DNA of 64,000 nt from Paenisporosarcina macmurdoensis (GTDB lineage: Bacteria > Bacillota > Bacilli > Bacillales_A > Planococcaceae), in assembly GCF_042658845.1 (NCBI RefSeq), contig NZ_JBHSRI010000002.1, positions 372,001-436,000 on the forward strand. Reading direction: 5' to 3'. Position 1 is the first letter of the stretch. The number at the start of each line of letters is the position of its first letter. Positions 10,877 through 19,470 of the stretch are shown here, piece by piece. A program made the position numbers and the translations under genes. The notes under the pieces are model-generated. The model was not told the DNA's origin and searched no databases. It saw only the letters and a program-made list of their open reading frames with translations.

Positions 10877-13460
10877 ATCACCGATTTGGCTCCTGTTATT
10901 GCTCCTACCAGCTGCATATTTTGCATTTGCTTGGTGGAAAAATCACAGAGTTTACTCTCGTGAACACACCATCATATTCACTATTCGTGTCGTGGCCGTA
11001 AGTTTACTAATCTTTGCTATGGCAATGCCAACCTTATTATTGCCTATTAAAGAAGAGCAAATATTATTTGTGGTCGATCGCTCAGCTTCCACAGATGGTA
11101 CTGAACAACAGTCAACAGAGTTTCTCGTTCAAGCACTCTCGAACAAGAAAGATCATCAAGCTGTGGGGCTATATTCTTTTGATGAGAAATTTCAAACACA
11201 AGTTCCACTATCATTAGCTACTGAAGATGTTCCAAAATTTATTGGCTCTGAAAATAAAAGTACGACCAATATTGCTGAAAGCATTCAGCTTGCAACGAAC
11301 TTAGCGGATCAACAGAAAGCAACGCGAATTGTTTTGCTGACTGATGGATTAGAGAATAGTGGCTCTGTTTCCGACCAACTATCACGAATGGCCGGCAGTC
11401 ATGTAGAAATCGACACATACGTGTTAAATCGACCACAATCAGACGACGTAGCCATTACGAGCTTTGAAACACCCCCAGTAGCATTTGAGGGAGAACAGCA
11501 ACAACTAATTGTTCAAGTGGAGTCAACTAAAGCCGCAACAGGTGAGCTCATTCTTTCTCAGAACGATCAATTTTTGTCCAAGCAACCAGTTCAAATAGAA
11601 CCTGGAAACAATACTTTCACACTTCGTCATGCTTCAACAGGAGAAGGGTTGTTAAAGTACCAAGTTCAACTGAATGTAACAGGTGATGCATTACTAGAAA
11701 ATAACCAATTAACGAGCGTTACAATGGTGGAAAGTGCACCAAAATTATTAATCGTTAGTAGTGATAAATTAACATCACCTATTGCAACGTATATTGATAA
11801 AGATGTGGTAGAAACGGATGAGATTGCCGCTTCAGACTTACCTTTTGACTTGTCAAATTATTTAGGATATGATGCCATTATTTTTGATAATGTCCCTGGC
11901 TATCAAGTGGGTGAAGCTAAAATGACGGTTATTGAACAAGCCGTTAAAAACTTCGGAGTTGGGTTTATGATGGTTGGGGGAGATAACAGTTTTGGGTTGG
12001 GTGGATACTTTAAAACACCTATTGAAAAACTTCTCCCTGTTGAGATGGAAGTGAAAGGTAAGGAACAATTACCTTCACTGGGACTTATCATCGTTATGGA
12101 CCGTTCTGGAAGTATGAGTGGCAATAAATTTGAACTCGCCAAAGAAGCAGCAGCTCGTTCCGTTGAGTTATTGCGTGAAGACGATACACTTGGCTTTATT
12201 GCGTTTGATGATCGACCGTGGGAAATTATCGAAGCGAAGACGTTAACGAATAAAGAGAAAGCATTAGAAAAAATATTATCAGTGTCACTAGGTGGAGGAA
12301 CGGAGATCTATTCGGGTCTTGACCTTGCATACGACCGGTTAACCGATTTGAAATTGCAAAGAAAACACATCATCTTGTTAACAGATGGGCAATCGGCGAC
12401 TCAAAATGATTATGAAGAACTTATTACAGACGGTTTAGCTAACAATATTACCTTATCTACCGTAGCTATTGGTCAAGATGCCGATCGAATTCTTCTGGAA
12501 GAACTTGCACAGTTCGGAACTGGACGTTTTTATGACGTCATGGATGAAAGTACCATACCAGCCATATTGTCGAGAGAAACTGTCATGATTTCAAGGACCT
12601 ATATTGAAGATAATCCTTTTTATCCAATCATAAGTGGAGATCCTGCATGGACGAGTTTATTTGAAGAAGGTGTTCCTCAGTTCAATGCGTATATAGCAAC
12701 GACTGCCAAACAAACCTCGACAGTTATTGCGGAAAGTACCAAAGAAGATCCTGTAATTGCAGAATGGATGTATGGACTAGGACGCACCATTGCTTACACG
12801 TCGGATTCGACAGGTGCATGGAGTGGAGATTTTGCGCGTTTCAATCAATGGGGTAACTTTTGGAACACAGCTGTTTCCAGATTATTGCCTTCGTATAGTG
12901 AAGTACCATTTGATATTCGTAAGTCCGAAGATGGCTCCTATACGGTTTCAGATTCTTCAGGTCAATCTTCCTTTTTAGACATTGTCGCAGTAAATGAAGC
13001 TGGAGAAGAAATCGACAGCGTATCAGAACCATTAGCTCCTGGTAAAAGTAGAGTATCTTTTGATGCAGATCCAGGTCTCATATTCTTGAGAATATCTAAT
13101 GAACAAGACAGTATGTATCAAGCGGGAATTTCGATTCCATATAGTGAAGAGTTTAAAATTCAGCCTCCAAATAAAGGACTCATGCAAGATATCTCTAACC
13201 GCACAGGTGGTCAAGTCGTAACAACAGCTGAACAAGCTATGCGTGATATAGACTTCGAAAGCTCAGAGAGTAAAAGCATTCAAAAATGGCTTGTGCTAAT
13301 TGCCATGCTGCTGTTTTTTGTAGATATTACATTGAGACGTTTTGGATGGGGATTGCTTTCACGACTTTCTCAAGGATGGAAACGAGAGGAAATAGATGGA
13401 ATTTCAACACAACAAGATACAAATGTTTCTCAACTGCTAAAAGGGAAAAAGAAGCGCTGA
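10860..13460 (+). CDS. Large membrane protein with two vWA domains
   Basis: An 866-residue protein. The start is most likely GTG 10860, preceded by GGGAGG at 10842-10847 and overlapping the previous stop by 17 bases; the frame stays open upstream to a TTG at 10836 without a ribosome site. Two N-terminal helices (about 8-28 and 38-57) precede a first vWA domain (ILFVVDRSAST). A glutamine-amidotransferase-like segment (FMMVGGDNSFGLGGY) comes next, then a second vWA with an intact MIDAS (IIVMDRSGSMSG, near residue 411). A C-terminal helix lies near 811-826. It is the last gene of the operon. Confidence 0.88.
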   Translation: MGLRIESPIWLLLLLLPAAYFAFAWWKNHRVYSREHTIIFTIRVVAVSLLIFAMAMPTLLLPIKEEQILFVVDRSASTDGTEQQSTEFLVQALSNKKDHQAVGLYSFDEKFQTQVPLSLATEDVPKFIGSENKSTTNIAESIQLATNLADQQKATRIVLLTDGLENSGSVSDQLSRMAGSHVEIDTYVLNRPQSDDVAITSFETPPVAFEGEQQQLIVQVESTKAATGELILSQNDQFLSKQPVQIEPGNNTFTLRHASTGEGLLKYQVQLNVTGDALLENNQLTSVTMVESAPKLLIVSSDKLTSPIATYIDKDVVETDEIAASDLPFDLSNYLGYDAIIFDNVPGYQVGEAKMTVIEQAVKNFGVGFMMVGGDNSFGLGGYFKTPIEKLLPVEMEVKGKEQLPSLGLIIVMDRSGSMSGNKFELAKEAAARSVELLREDDTLGFIAFDDRPWEIIEAKTLTNKEKALEKILSVSLGGGTEIYSGLDLAYDRLTDLKLQRKHIILLTDGQSATQNDYEELITDGLANNITLSTVAIGQDADRILLEELAQFGTGRFYDVMDESTIPAILSRETVMISRTYIEDNPFYPIISGDPAWTSLFEEGVPQFNAYIATTAKQTSTVIAESTKEDPVIAEWMYGLGRTIAYTSDSTGAWSGDFARFNQWGNFWNTAVSRLLPSYSEVPFDIRKSEDGSYTVSDSSGQSSFLDIVAVNEAGEEIDSVSEPLAPGKSRVSFDADPGLIFLRISNEQDSMYQAGISIPYSEEFKIQPPNKGLMQDISNRTGGQVVTTAEQAMRDIDFESSESKSIQKWLVLIAMLLFFVDITLRRFGWGLLSRLSQGWKREEIDGISTQQDTNVSQLLKGKKKR

Positions 13461-13490
13461 GCATAATGTTCAAGTAGTGATAAGAAATTG

Positions 13491-13540
13491 AAAAAAGGTT
13501 GTTCCAGAAGTTAAGACTTCTTGGAACAACCTTTTTAAAA
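13491..13540 (+). terminator. Terminator of the ABC/MoxR/vWA operon
   Basis: A long stem (AAAAAGGTTGTTCCAGAAGT against ACTTCTTGGAACAACCTTTTT, one small bulge) ending in a T-run, 30 bases after the last stop of the operon. Confidence 0.92.
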
Positions 13541-14085
13541 GATAGGAAATACAATTCTAGTTCCATAAATCCAGTGTTTCAGGGACAAAAGATTGATTCA
13601 TTAATAGTGTTGATTTCCGTTTCAAGCGGACGCTTTCCGCGGGGCGGGCGGTGAGCCTCCTCGGTCGCTTCGCGATCTGCGGGGTCTCACCTGTCCCGCT
13701 GGAGTCGCCGCCTTCCACTACAATCAATGAAGTGAGTAGTAACCAACAAGAAAATCTATCAATTGCTTATTGTGAAGACACAAATAAATGATTCTAAGTT
13801 AAGCTAGAGATAGAACCAACCTATAATCGTAGTCGCCATCTATTAGTTGATTGAAGCGCAAGTGGCGACTTCTGCGGGAATAGCAAATGTTTTCTGCACC
13901 GAAAGCGAAGCGGCAGGTGCATGAGCTGAAGACCCCGCAGGAAAGAAGCTGGCGAATAGCCAGTATCTTTGCGACGAGTAACCGCAGGAGCACATGTTTT
14001 TGCAGTGACAAGGAGACTGAAGCCGTGCCCGCAAAAAGCGTACACCGTAGCGGAAATCAACAGGTTACTATGGTTATTCTTATAA
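13541..14085 (+). repeat. Dispersed composite repeat, copy 1 (core with inverted ends 13608-14062)
   Basis: This gene-free stretch is repeated at 59508-59895. The core is bounded by TGTTGATTTCCG (13608-13619) and its inverted complement CGGAAATCAACA (14051-14062). Copy 1 carries an extra GC-rich block of roughly 95 bases (from about 13622, starting AAGCGGACGCTTTCCGCGG) and a second extra block of about 60 bases near 13858-13915; both are missing from copy 2. Similarity also extends outside the inverted ends, on the left to the operon terminator and on the right to the MFS stop codon. From memory, GC-rich blocks with this GGACGCTTTCCGCGG core are common in Bacillales intergenic regions. No protein is encoded. 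Confidence 0.85.
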
Positions 14086-15267
14086 TGGCACGGCGACTGT
14101 TGATTTTTTGTAAGATGTTGAAGCAATTAAGAAACAAATGACTAATATTAAAGTACCTGCAATATAAGGGAAACTCATATTGATGTCAAATAGTATTCCA
14201 GCAAGAGCTGGTCCTATCATATTTCCTAAGCTCATATACGCATTATTCATCCCTGCGGCAAATCCTTGCTCAGTTCCAGCTTGTTTTGAGATTAATGTAT
14301 TTACTGCCGGTCTTAGTAATGAAGCGGCTGTAAAGAACACGCTAGAGACGATTAAGATTGGCCAGAATCCATCTACGAAAAGAACTGAAATCATGGCAAG
14401 TGCAGAAACTAGTAAATTTACTAGGATCACTTTCATTTCACCAAAACGATTAAATAACTTATTAATAACAAACGTCTGTACAATCACACCTACGAAACCA
14501 CCAGCTGTTATCAAAGCAGCAATTTCACCTGGCGTAAATCCATATTTTTTATCAACATATAAAGCGATGGTTGCTTGGAAATTTGCGAGGCCAAACGAAA
14601 AAACAAGGACAACGATTAACATAACAAAGTAAGGTGTTTTCGTTGAACGTTTCATTTGTTGAATTAAATTTTCTCGTTTGACTGGAATACTAGTCGTCGC
14701 GATAGAGGGCTTAATGTTTGGTAGCACAAAAATCGAAATGACTGCAGCAATTAGCGCCACAGCAGTTGCTACATAAAAAGGGAAGTGAATACTTACTTCT
14801 GCAAGAAATCCACCAATGGCAGGTCCAATCATAAAACCAAGAGACATAGACGCACCAAGCAATCCCATCCCTTTACCACGTTCTTTTTCAGTAGTAATAT
14901 CAGCAACAAAAGCCATCATTGGTGGAACAATAAAAGCAGAACCGACACCACTAAAAAATCGTGCTAAAAATAAAATCCATAACTCTGTTGCAGCACCGAA
15001 CATCAGTTGGGATAAACCAAAAATGACGAGACCAATAATGATTAAATATTTTCGCCCAAATTTATCTGATAAATCGCCTGCTAGAGGTGAAAAAAGAAAC
15101 TGAGCAAAAGCAAACATGGCAATTAAAAACCCAAGAGCTTGACCAGCAACTCCAAATGTATCTAAATATGCAGGCATAATCGGAATAATCAAGCCGATTC
15201 CTGACATAGCAATAAACATATTAAACATTAGTACATATAGTGCAAAGCGATTAGAATTACTCGCCAT
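14080..15267 (-). CDS. MFS drug-type efflux transporter (DHA1 family)
   Basis: A 395-residue protein with 12 predicted helices. It carries motif A between helices 2 and 3 (GDLSDKFGRK) and the antiporter motif C in helix 5 (GFMIGPAIGG), both marks of 12-helix proton-driven drug exporters related to Bmr, Blt, NorA or TetA. The substrate cannot be told from sequence. It stands alone between two terminator regions. Its stop codon (14080-14082) falls within the right flank of the dispersed repeat, and no separate terminator hairpin is evident. The ribosome site is weak (GGATG). Confidence 0.88.
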   Translation of the reverse strand: MASNSNRFALYVLMFNMFIAMSGIGLIIPIMPAYLDTFGVAGQALGFLIAMFAFAQFLFSPLAGDLSDKFGRKYLIIIGLVIFGLSQLMFGAATELWILFLARFFSGVGSAFIVPPMMAFVADITTEKERGKGMGLLGASMSLGFMIGPAIGGFLAEVSIHFPFYVATAVALIAAVISIFVLPNIKPSIATTSIPVKRENLIQQMKRSTKTPYFVMLIVVLVFSFGLANFQATIALYVDKKYGFTPGEIAALITAGGFVGVIVQTFVINKLFNRFGEMKVILVNLLVSALAMISVLFVDGFWPILIVSSVFFTAASLLRPAVNTLISKQAGTEQGFAAGMNNAYMSLGNMIGPALAGILFDINMSFPYIAGTLILVICFLIASTSYKKSTVAVPL

Positions 15268-15384
15268 ATTACATCCAACTTTCTATTAATTAATTATTAT
15301 TTCGAGTCTCTAAAATTTTAACATAAAACAAAAAAAATGCTATTAATAAACTCTACCTAATGTGGGAGACCACTAAAAAAGTCT

Positions 15385-15436
15385 AGAAAAGCCACCCGAA
15401 CTTTTATCGAGTTCAGGTGGCTTTTCTTTTTTATAG
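15385..15436 (-). terminator. Terminator of the pot operon
   Basis: The stem AAAAGCCACC-GAAC pairs with GTTC-GGTGGCTTTT around a 9-base loop. T-rich runs exist on both sides, so it may act in both directions. It lies about 50 bases beyond the potD stop. Confidence 0.85.
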
Positions 15437-15487
15437 CTCAGTTTAAACGGTTTAATCGAGTTTTATAAGAAGTAATCAAATTTTTAG

Positions 15488-16561
15488 TTATTGAGCATCC
15501 ATCTTAAATTCTAGAAATAGCTCATTATATTTTCCAAGAGTTTCTACTCCTAAATTTTTATAGACTTCTAACCGTTCGCGCATTTCTTCGGTTGGGTAAA
15601 AGCGCTCATCTGCAGTTACTTCTGGGTCCATTAATTTAATGGCTTGTTCGTTTGGCGTCGAGTAACCAACATAATCTGCATTTTGTGCAGCGATTTTCGG
15701 GTCTAACATAAAGTTAATAAATGTATGAGCACCTTCCACGTTTGCAGCAGTTTTTGGGATGATCATATTGTCGAACCATAAGTTTGACCCTTCACTAGGG
15801 ACAACATAATCGATATCTTCATTTACATACATAATGTCAGCTGCTTGACCTGACCAAACAAGTGCAACTGCTGATTCATTGCGTCGCATGGTTTCGACGA
15901 TCTCATCCCCAATTATTGCTTTTATATTTGGAGATAAGGTTTTTAACTTATCAGTAGCTTCTTGAAGTTGTTTTTCATCTTTAGTGTTCAGTGAATAGCC
16001 CAAAGTATTTAAACCCATACCCATGACTTCTCGTGCACCATCAACTAAAATAACTTCTTGTTTTAAGGATGGATCCCAAAGATCTTCCCAGCTTTCGAAA
16101 GTTTGTCCATCAAGTAAACTTGGATTAAAGGCAATTCCTACAGTTCCCCAAAAATAAGGAATTGAGTATTTATTTCCTGGGTCAAAAGGTAAGTTTAAAA
16201 AGTAAGGATCAATGTTTAGTAAATTTGGAATTTTGCTTTGGTCAATAGGAATAAGTAAGTCATTTTTTTTCATTTTTTCAATTGCATATTCAGAAGGCAT
16301 TGCAACATCATAAGAAGTTCCACCGTTTTCAATTTTGGTCATCATGGCTTCATTGGAATCAAACGTTTCATAGACTACATTGATACCAGTTTCTTTTTCA
16401 AATTGAGTCACGATTTCAGGGTCAATATATTCCCCCCAGTTATACACGCTAATGGAGTCGTTACCAGAGCGGCCCGAAGTTTTGTCTAACTGCAAATTGA
16501 TGATAAATAATACTAAACAAACAACTATAATTGCCACTACAACACGGGCGATATCTCTCAT
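15488..16561 (-). CDS. potD: Spermidine/putrescine ABC transporter substrate-binding protein
   Basis: A 357-residue type 2 periplasmic-binding-fold protein, the family's normal length, starting after one membrane segment (residues 7-27). The mature part opens with SVYNWGEYIDPEIV, a hallmark of PotD/PotF polyamine binders. A Cys occurs in the hydrophobic segment (residue 15), but the preceding residues (IVV) do not make a normal lipobox. The protein therefore looks membrane-anchored by its N-terminal helix instead of lipid-linked (inference). It is the last gene of potABCD; ATGA couples it to potC. Confidence 0.92.
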   Translation of the reverse strand: MRDIARVVVAIIVVCLVLFIINLQLDKTSGRSGNDSISVYNWGEYIDPEIVTQFEKETGINVVYETFDSNEAMMTKIENGGTSYDVAMPSEYAIEKMKKNDLLIPIDQSKIPNLLNIDPYFLNLPFDPGNKYSIPYFWGTVGIAFNPSLLDGQTFESWEDLWDPSLKQEVILVDGAREVMGMGLNTLGYSLNTKDEKQLQEATDKLKTLSPNIKAIIGDEIVETMRRNESAVALVWSGQAADIMYVNEDIDYVVPSEGSNLWFDNMIIPKTAANVEGAHTFINFMLDPKIAAQNADYVGYSTPNEQAIKLMDPEVTADERFYPTEEMRERLEVYKNLGVETLGKYNELFLEFKMDAQ

Positions 16562-17361
16562 TTTGGCACCCCAGTTCTAAGTGGGTTTTTGGGACGGTTG
16601 GTCACGAAATAGTAACCAAGTACTAATAGTAATGTGAAAATAAAAATCAAACCAGATAAAGCATTGATGGTTAATGTAATACCAGCTCTTGCCATTGAAT
16701 AAATTTCTACGGACAATGTTGTAAATCCGTTCCCGGTTACGAAAAAAGTGACGGCAAAATCATCTAAAGAATAAGTTAGTGCTAAAAAGAATCCAGCAAA
16801 AATACCAGGTTTAATATAAGGAATAATAACGCGAGTTAAGACATCACGTTTTGAAGCCCCTAAATCAAGTGCAGCATCGACTAACGTGCTACTCATTTCT
16901 TGCAATTTTGGTAATACCATAATGACAACGATTGGAACACTGAAGGCGATATGTGAAATTAGTACGGAAGCGAAACCTAATTTCACGCCGACCATTGTAA
17001 ATAATATCAAAAACGAAGCACCAATGATTACATCAGGACTGACGATTAACACATTATTTAATGTAAGAAGTGCATTGCGCGACTTCCGTTTTTGTAAATA
17101 AACGATACCAATTGCACCAATCACTCCGATTCCGGTAGAAATTAGCGCAGACAATAGGGCAATAATAACAGTATTGATTAAGATCATGATGAGTCTAGTA
17201 TCCGCAAAAACTGAAGCATAATGCTCTAATGTAAATGATTCGAAATTAGACATGGTGCCCCCGCTATTAAATGAGTAAAAAATTAAGTAAAAAATAGGGG
17301 CATATAGAATGGCAAAGACGAGTGTTAAATAAATTTTTGAAAATTTACTTGTTGTGTCCAT
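16558..17361 (-). CDS. potC: Spermidine/putrescine ABC transporter permease
   Basis: A 267-residue permease with six helices. The EAA-type loop is DAALDLGASKRDVLTRVIIPYIKPGI, with the conserved Gly. It overlaps potB by 17 bases and potD by 4 bases. It forms the membrane channel together with PotB. Confidence 0.93.
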   Translation of the reverse strand: MDTTSKFSKIYLTLVFAILYAPIFYLIFYSFNSGGTMSNFESFTLEHYASVFADTRLIMILINTVIIALLSALISTGIGVIGAIGIVYLQKRKSRNALLTLNNVLIVSPDVIIGASFLILFTMVGVKLGFASVLISHIAFSVPIVVIMVLPKLQEMSSTLVDAALDLGASKRDVLTRVIIPYIKPGIFAGFFLALTYSLDDFAVTFFVTGNGFTTLSVEIYSMARAGITLTINALSGLIFIFTLLLVLGYYFVTNRPKNPLRTGVPK

Positions 17362-18169
17362 TTACAATCGCCCCCTTATCTTTCTGACCAGTTAAAATCA
17401 TAATAATACCCATGAAAAGAATTAAGAATACTGCAATCGTTGAACCCATTCCCCAGTTTTGAGTAACTAAGAACTGTTGCTCGATAGCAGTTCCTAGCGT
17501 AATGACTTTATTACCAGCTATTAATCGAGTAATCATAAAGAGAGATAGGGAAGGAATAAACACTGCTTGGATTCCTGACTTCACACCATTAATTGTTAAA
17601 GGGAGAATCACTCTTGTAAATGTGGTCCAAGCTGATGATCCTAAATCACGTGCTGCATCTATTAAAGTGGGGTTCATTTTATCAAGTGAATTAAAAATTG
17701 GTAATATCATAAACGGAATAAAAATATATACGGAAACAAAAATAAAACTGAAGTCTGTATATAATATCTGTTTCGTTCCAATACCGAATATTTCTAAGAA
17801 TTTATTAATTGGGCCGAAGACGCCAAATATGCCGATAAATGCATATGTTTTTAGTAATAAGTTAATCCAAGAAGGAATGATAATAAGCAATAACCAAAGT
17901 TGTTTATGTTTTGTTTTTGTTAACCAATAAGCCGTTGGGTAAGCAATTAAGAGTGTGAAAACCGTAATAATAAATGCATACCAGAAAGAGCTTAACGTTA
18001 ATTTTAAATAAACAGATGTAAAGAAATTTTGATAATTTTCAAATGAAAAGTTTCCATGTAAATCGAATAATGAAAAATAGACAACTAGGACAATGGGGGC
18101 AATGACAAACAGCACCATCCATACGACGTAGGGTATTAAATAAAACGATTGATTTGAATTAGTTTTCAT
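17345..18169 (-). CDS. potB: Spermidine/putrescine ABC transporter permease
   Basis: A 274-residue permease with six helices and the EAA loop DAARDLGSSAWTTFTRVILPL. The frame is open further upstream, but ATG at 18169 is the best start. GGAGAG lies about eight bases before it, and the coding overlap with potA shrinks to 11 bases. The longer version would add 18 residues lacking membrane character. Confidence 0.9.
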   Translation of the reverse strand: MKTNSNQSFYLIPYVVWMVLFVIAPIVLVVYFSLFDLHGNFSFENYQNFFTSVYLKLTLSSFWYAFIITVFTLLIAYPTAYWLTKTKHKQLWLLLIIIPSWINLLLKTYAFIGIFGVFGPINKFLEIFGIGTKQILYTDFSFIFVSVYIFIPFMILPIFNSLDKMNPTLIDAARDLGSSAWTTFTRVILPLTINGVKSGIQAVFIPSLSLFMITRLIAGNKVITLGTAIEQQFLVTQNWGMGSTIAVFLILFMGIIMILTGQKDKGAIVNGHNK

Positions 18170-19265
18170 TTTGTTGCTCTCCATAAGACTCCAGGCGTTT
18201 GTCAAATTCTTCTTCAGTTTCATTTAATCGCATGACATGAATTGCTTCTTCATCAAAATCTAGTCCAATCTCTTCTCCAACAGCTGCTTTTTTCGTCGAA
18301 TGGACGAGCCATTCATTGCCATCTGCATCAAATGTAGATAATTCAAAGTGAACACCACGGAATAATTGCGTATCAACTTTTACGGTCATTTTGCCTCGAT
18401 CGATTGTCGTGATTTCTAAATCTTCAGGGCGAATGACAATATCAACTTTTTCATTAGCATGTAAACCTTTATCTGTACATGCGAATTCTTTTCCACCAAA
18501 TTGCACACGGTAATCCGAAATCATGGTCCCAGAGACAATGTTTGATTCTCCAATAAAATCAGCAACGAATCGGTTGATCGGTTCATCATAAATATCCATA
18601 GGCGTGCCACTCTGTTGAATCACACCTGTATTCATTACAAATATTTCATCTGACATCGCAAGTGCTTCTTCTTGATCATGTGTAACGAAAATAAAAGTCT
18701 TACCTAGTCGTTGTTGTAATTCTCGTAATTCATATTGCATTTCTGTTCGTAATTTCAAGTCCAGAGCAGACAACGGCTCATCCAGTAAAATAACTTCAGG
18801 ATCGTTAACAATGGCACGCGCAATGGCAACACGTTGTTTTTGTCCACCTGATAATTCGACAATTTCACGATTTTCAAAATCAATTAAGTTTACAAATTTG
18901 AGAGCCTCTAATACGCGGCGATTAATTTCCTCTTTTTTAATTTTTTTAATGCGTAATCCAAATGCCACATTTTCAAATACATTTAAATGAGGAAAGAGAG
19001 CATAGTCCTGAAAAACTGTATTCACTTGTCGCTCATTTGCAGGGACCTCATTAATTTTCTTGCCATTAAAATAAATCTCTCCACTAGTAGGTTCCATAAA
19101 TCCTGCAATTAAACGGAGTATCGTAGTTTTACCGCACCCTGAAGGTCCGAGTAGTGTATAAAATTTACCGCGTTCTATGTCAAAACTAACTTTATTCAAT
19201 ACAGGTGTAGAGCCACTGTATGCCTTCGTAACATTATCAAATCGTATAATGGTCTTGTCCGTCAT
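18159..19265 (-). CDS. potA: Spermidine/putrescine ABC transporter ATP-binding protein
   Basis: A 368-residue ATPase. Walker A GPSGCGKTT is at residues 40-48, followed by the Q-loop, signature LSGGQKQR, Walker B VILLDEPLSALD and H-loop FVTHDQEEA. The C-terminal TOBE domain (about 280-350) is typical of PotA/MalK. AGGAGG precedes the ATG. It is the first gene of the operon; the XRE-cupin regulator gene that precedes pot in some Bacillales is not here. Confidence 0.95.
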   Translation of the reverse strand: MTDKTIIRFDNVTKAYSGSTPVLNKVSFDIERGKFYTLLGPSGCGKTTILRLIAGFMEPTSGEIYFNGKKINEVPANERQVNTVFQDYALFPHLNVFENVAFGLRIKKIKKEEINRRVLEALKFVNLIDFENREIVELSGGQKQRVAIARAIVNDPEVILLDEPLSALDLKLRTEMQYELRELQQRLGKTFIFVTHDQEEALAMSDEIFVMNTGVIQQSGTPMDIYDEPINRFVADFIGESNIVSGTMISDYRVQFGGKEFACTDKGLHANEKVDIVIRPEDLEITTIDRGKMTVKVDTQLFRGVHFELSTFDADGNEWLVHSTKKAAVGEEIGLDFDEEAIHVMRLNETEEEFDKRLESYGEQQNEN

Positions 19266-19437
19266 AATTGACCTCCTAGGTTTAAATTGATATATATATC
19301 TATTACTAACGTTTTGGAATGAATCTTTTTTTGCTTATTAACCGTTCTCTTACCTAAGTAGAAAAAAACTCTCAATTCTTTGATTCTACTATAAATATCT
19401 TTTAATTAACAAATATCGTCAATTTTTTTATTGAACA

Positions 19438-19470
19438 AAAAAACTTCCCATCCTAAGATGAGAAGTTTCT
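19438..19470 (-). terminator. Terminator of the CorA-like gene
   Basis: Read on the minus strand, AAACTTCTCATC-TTAG-GATGGGAAGTTT is followed by seven T. It begins at the stop codon of the gene at 19469-20917. Confidence 0.9.

Noticed and set aside
13887..14141. Frames across the dispersed repeat copy 1
   Set aside because: They are not preserved in copy 2 and lack ribosome sites.
14180..14632. 150-residue plus-strand frame antisense to the MFS gene
   Set aside because: It mirrors the MFS coding sequence; biased composition and no start signal.
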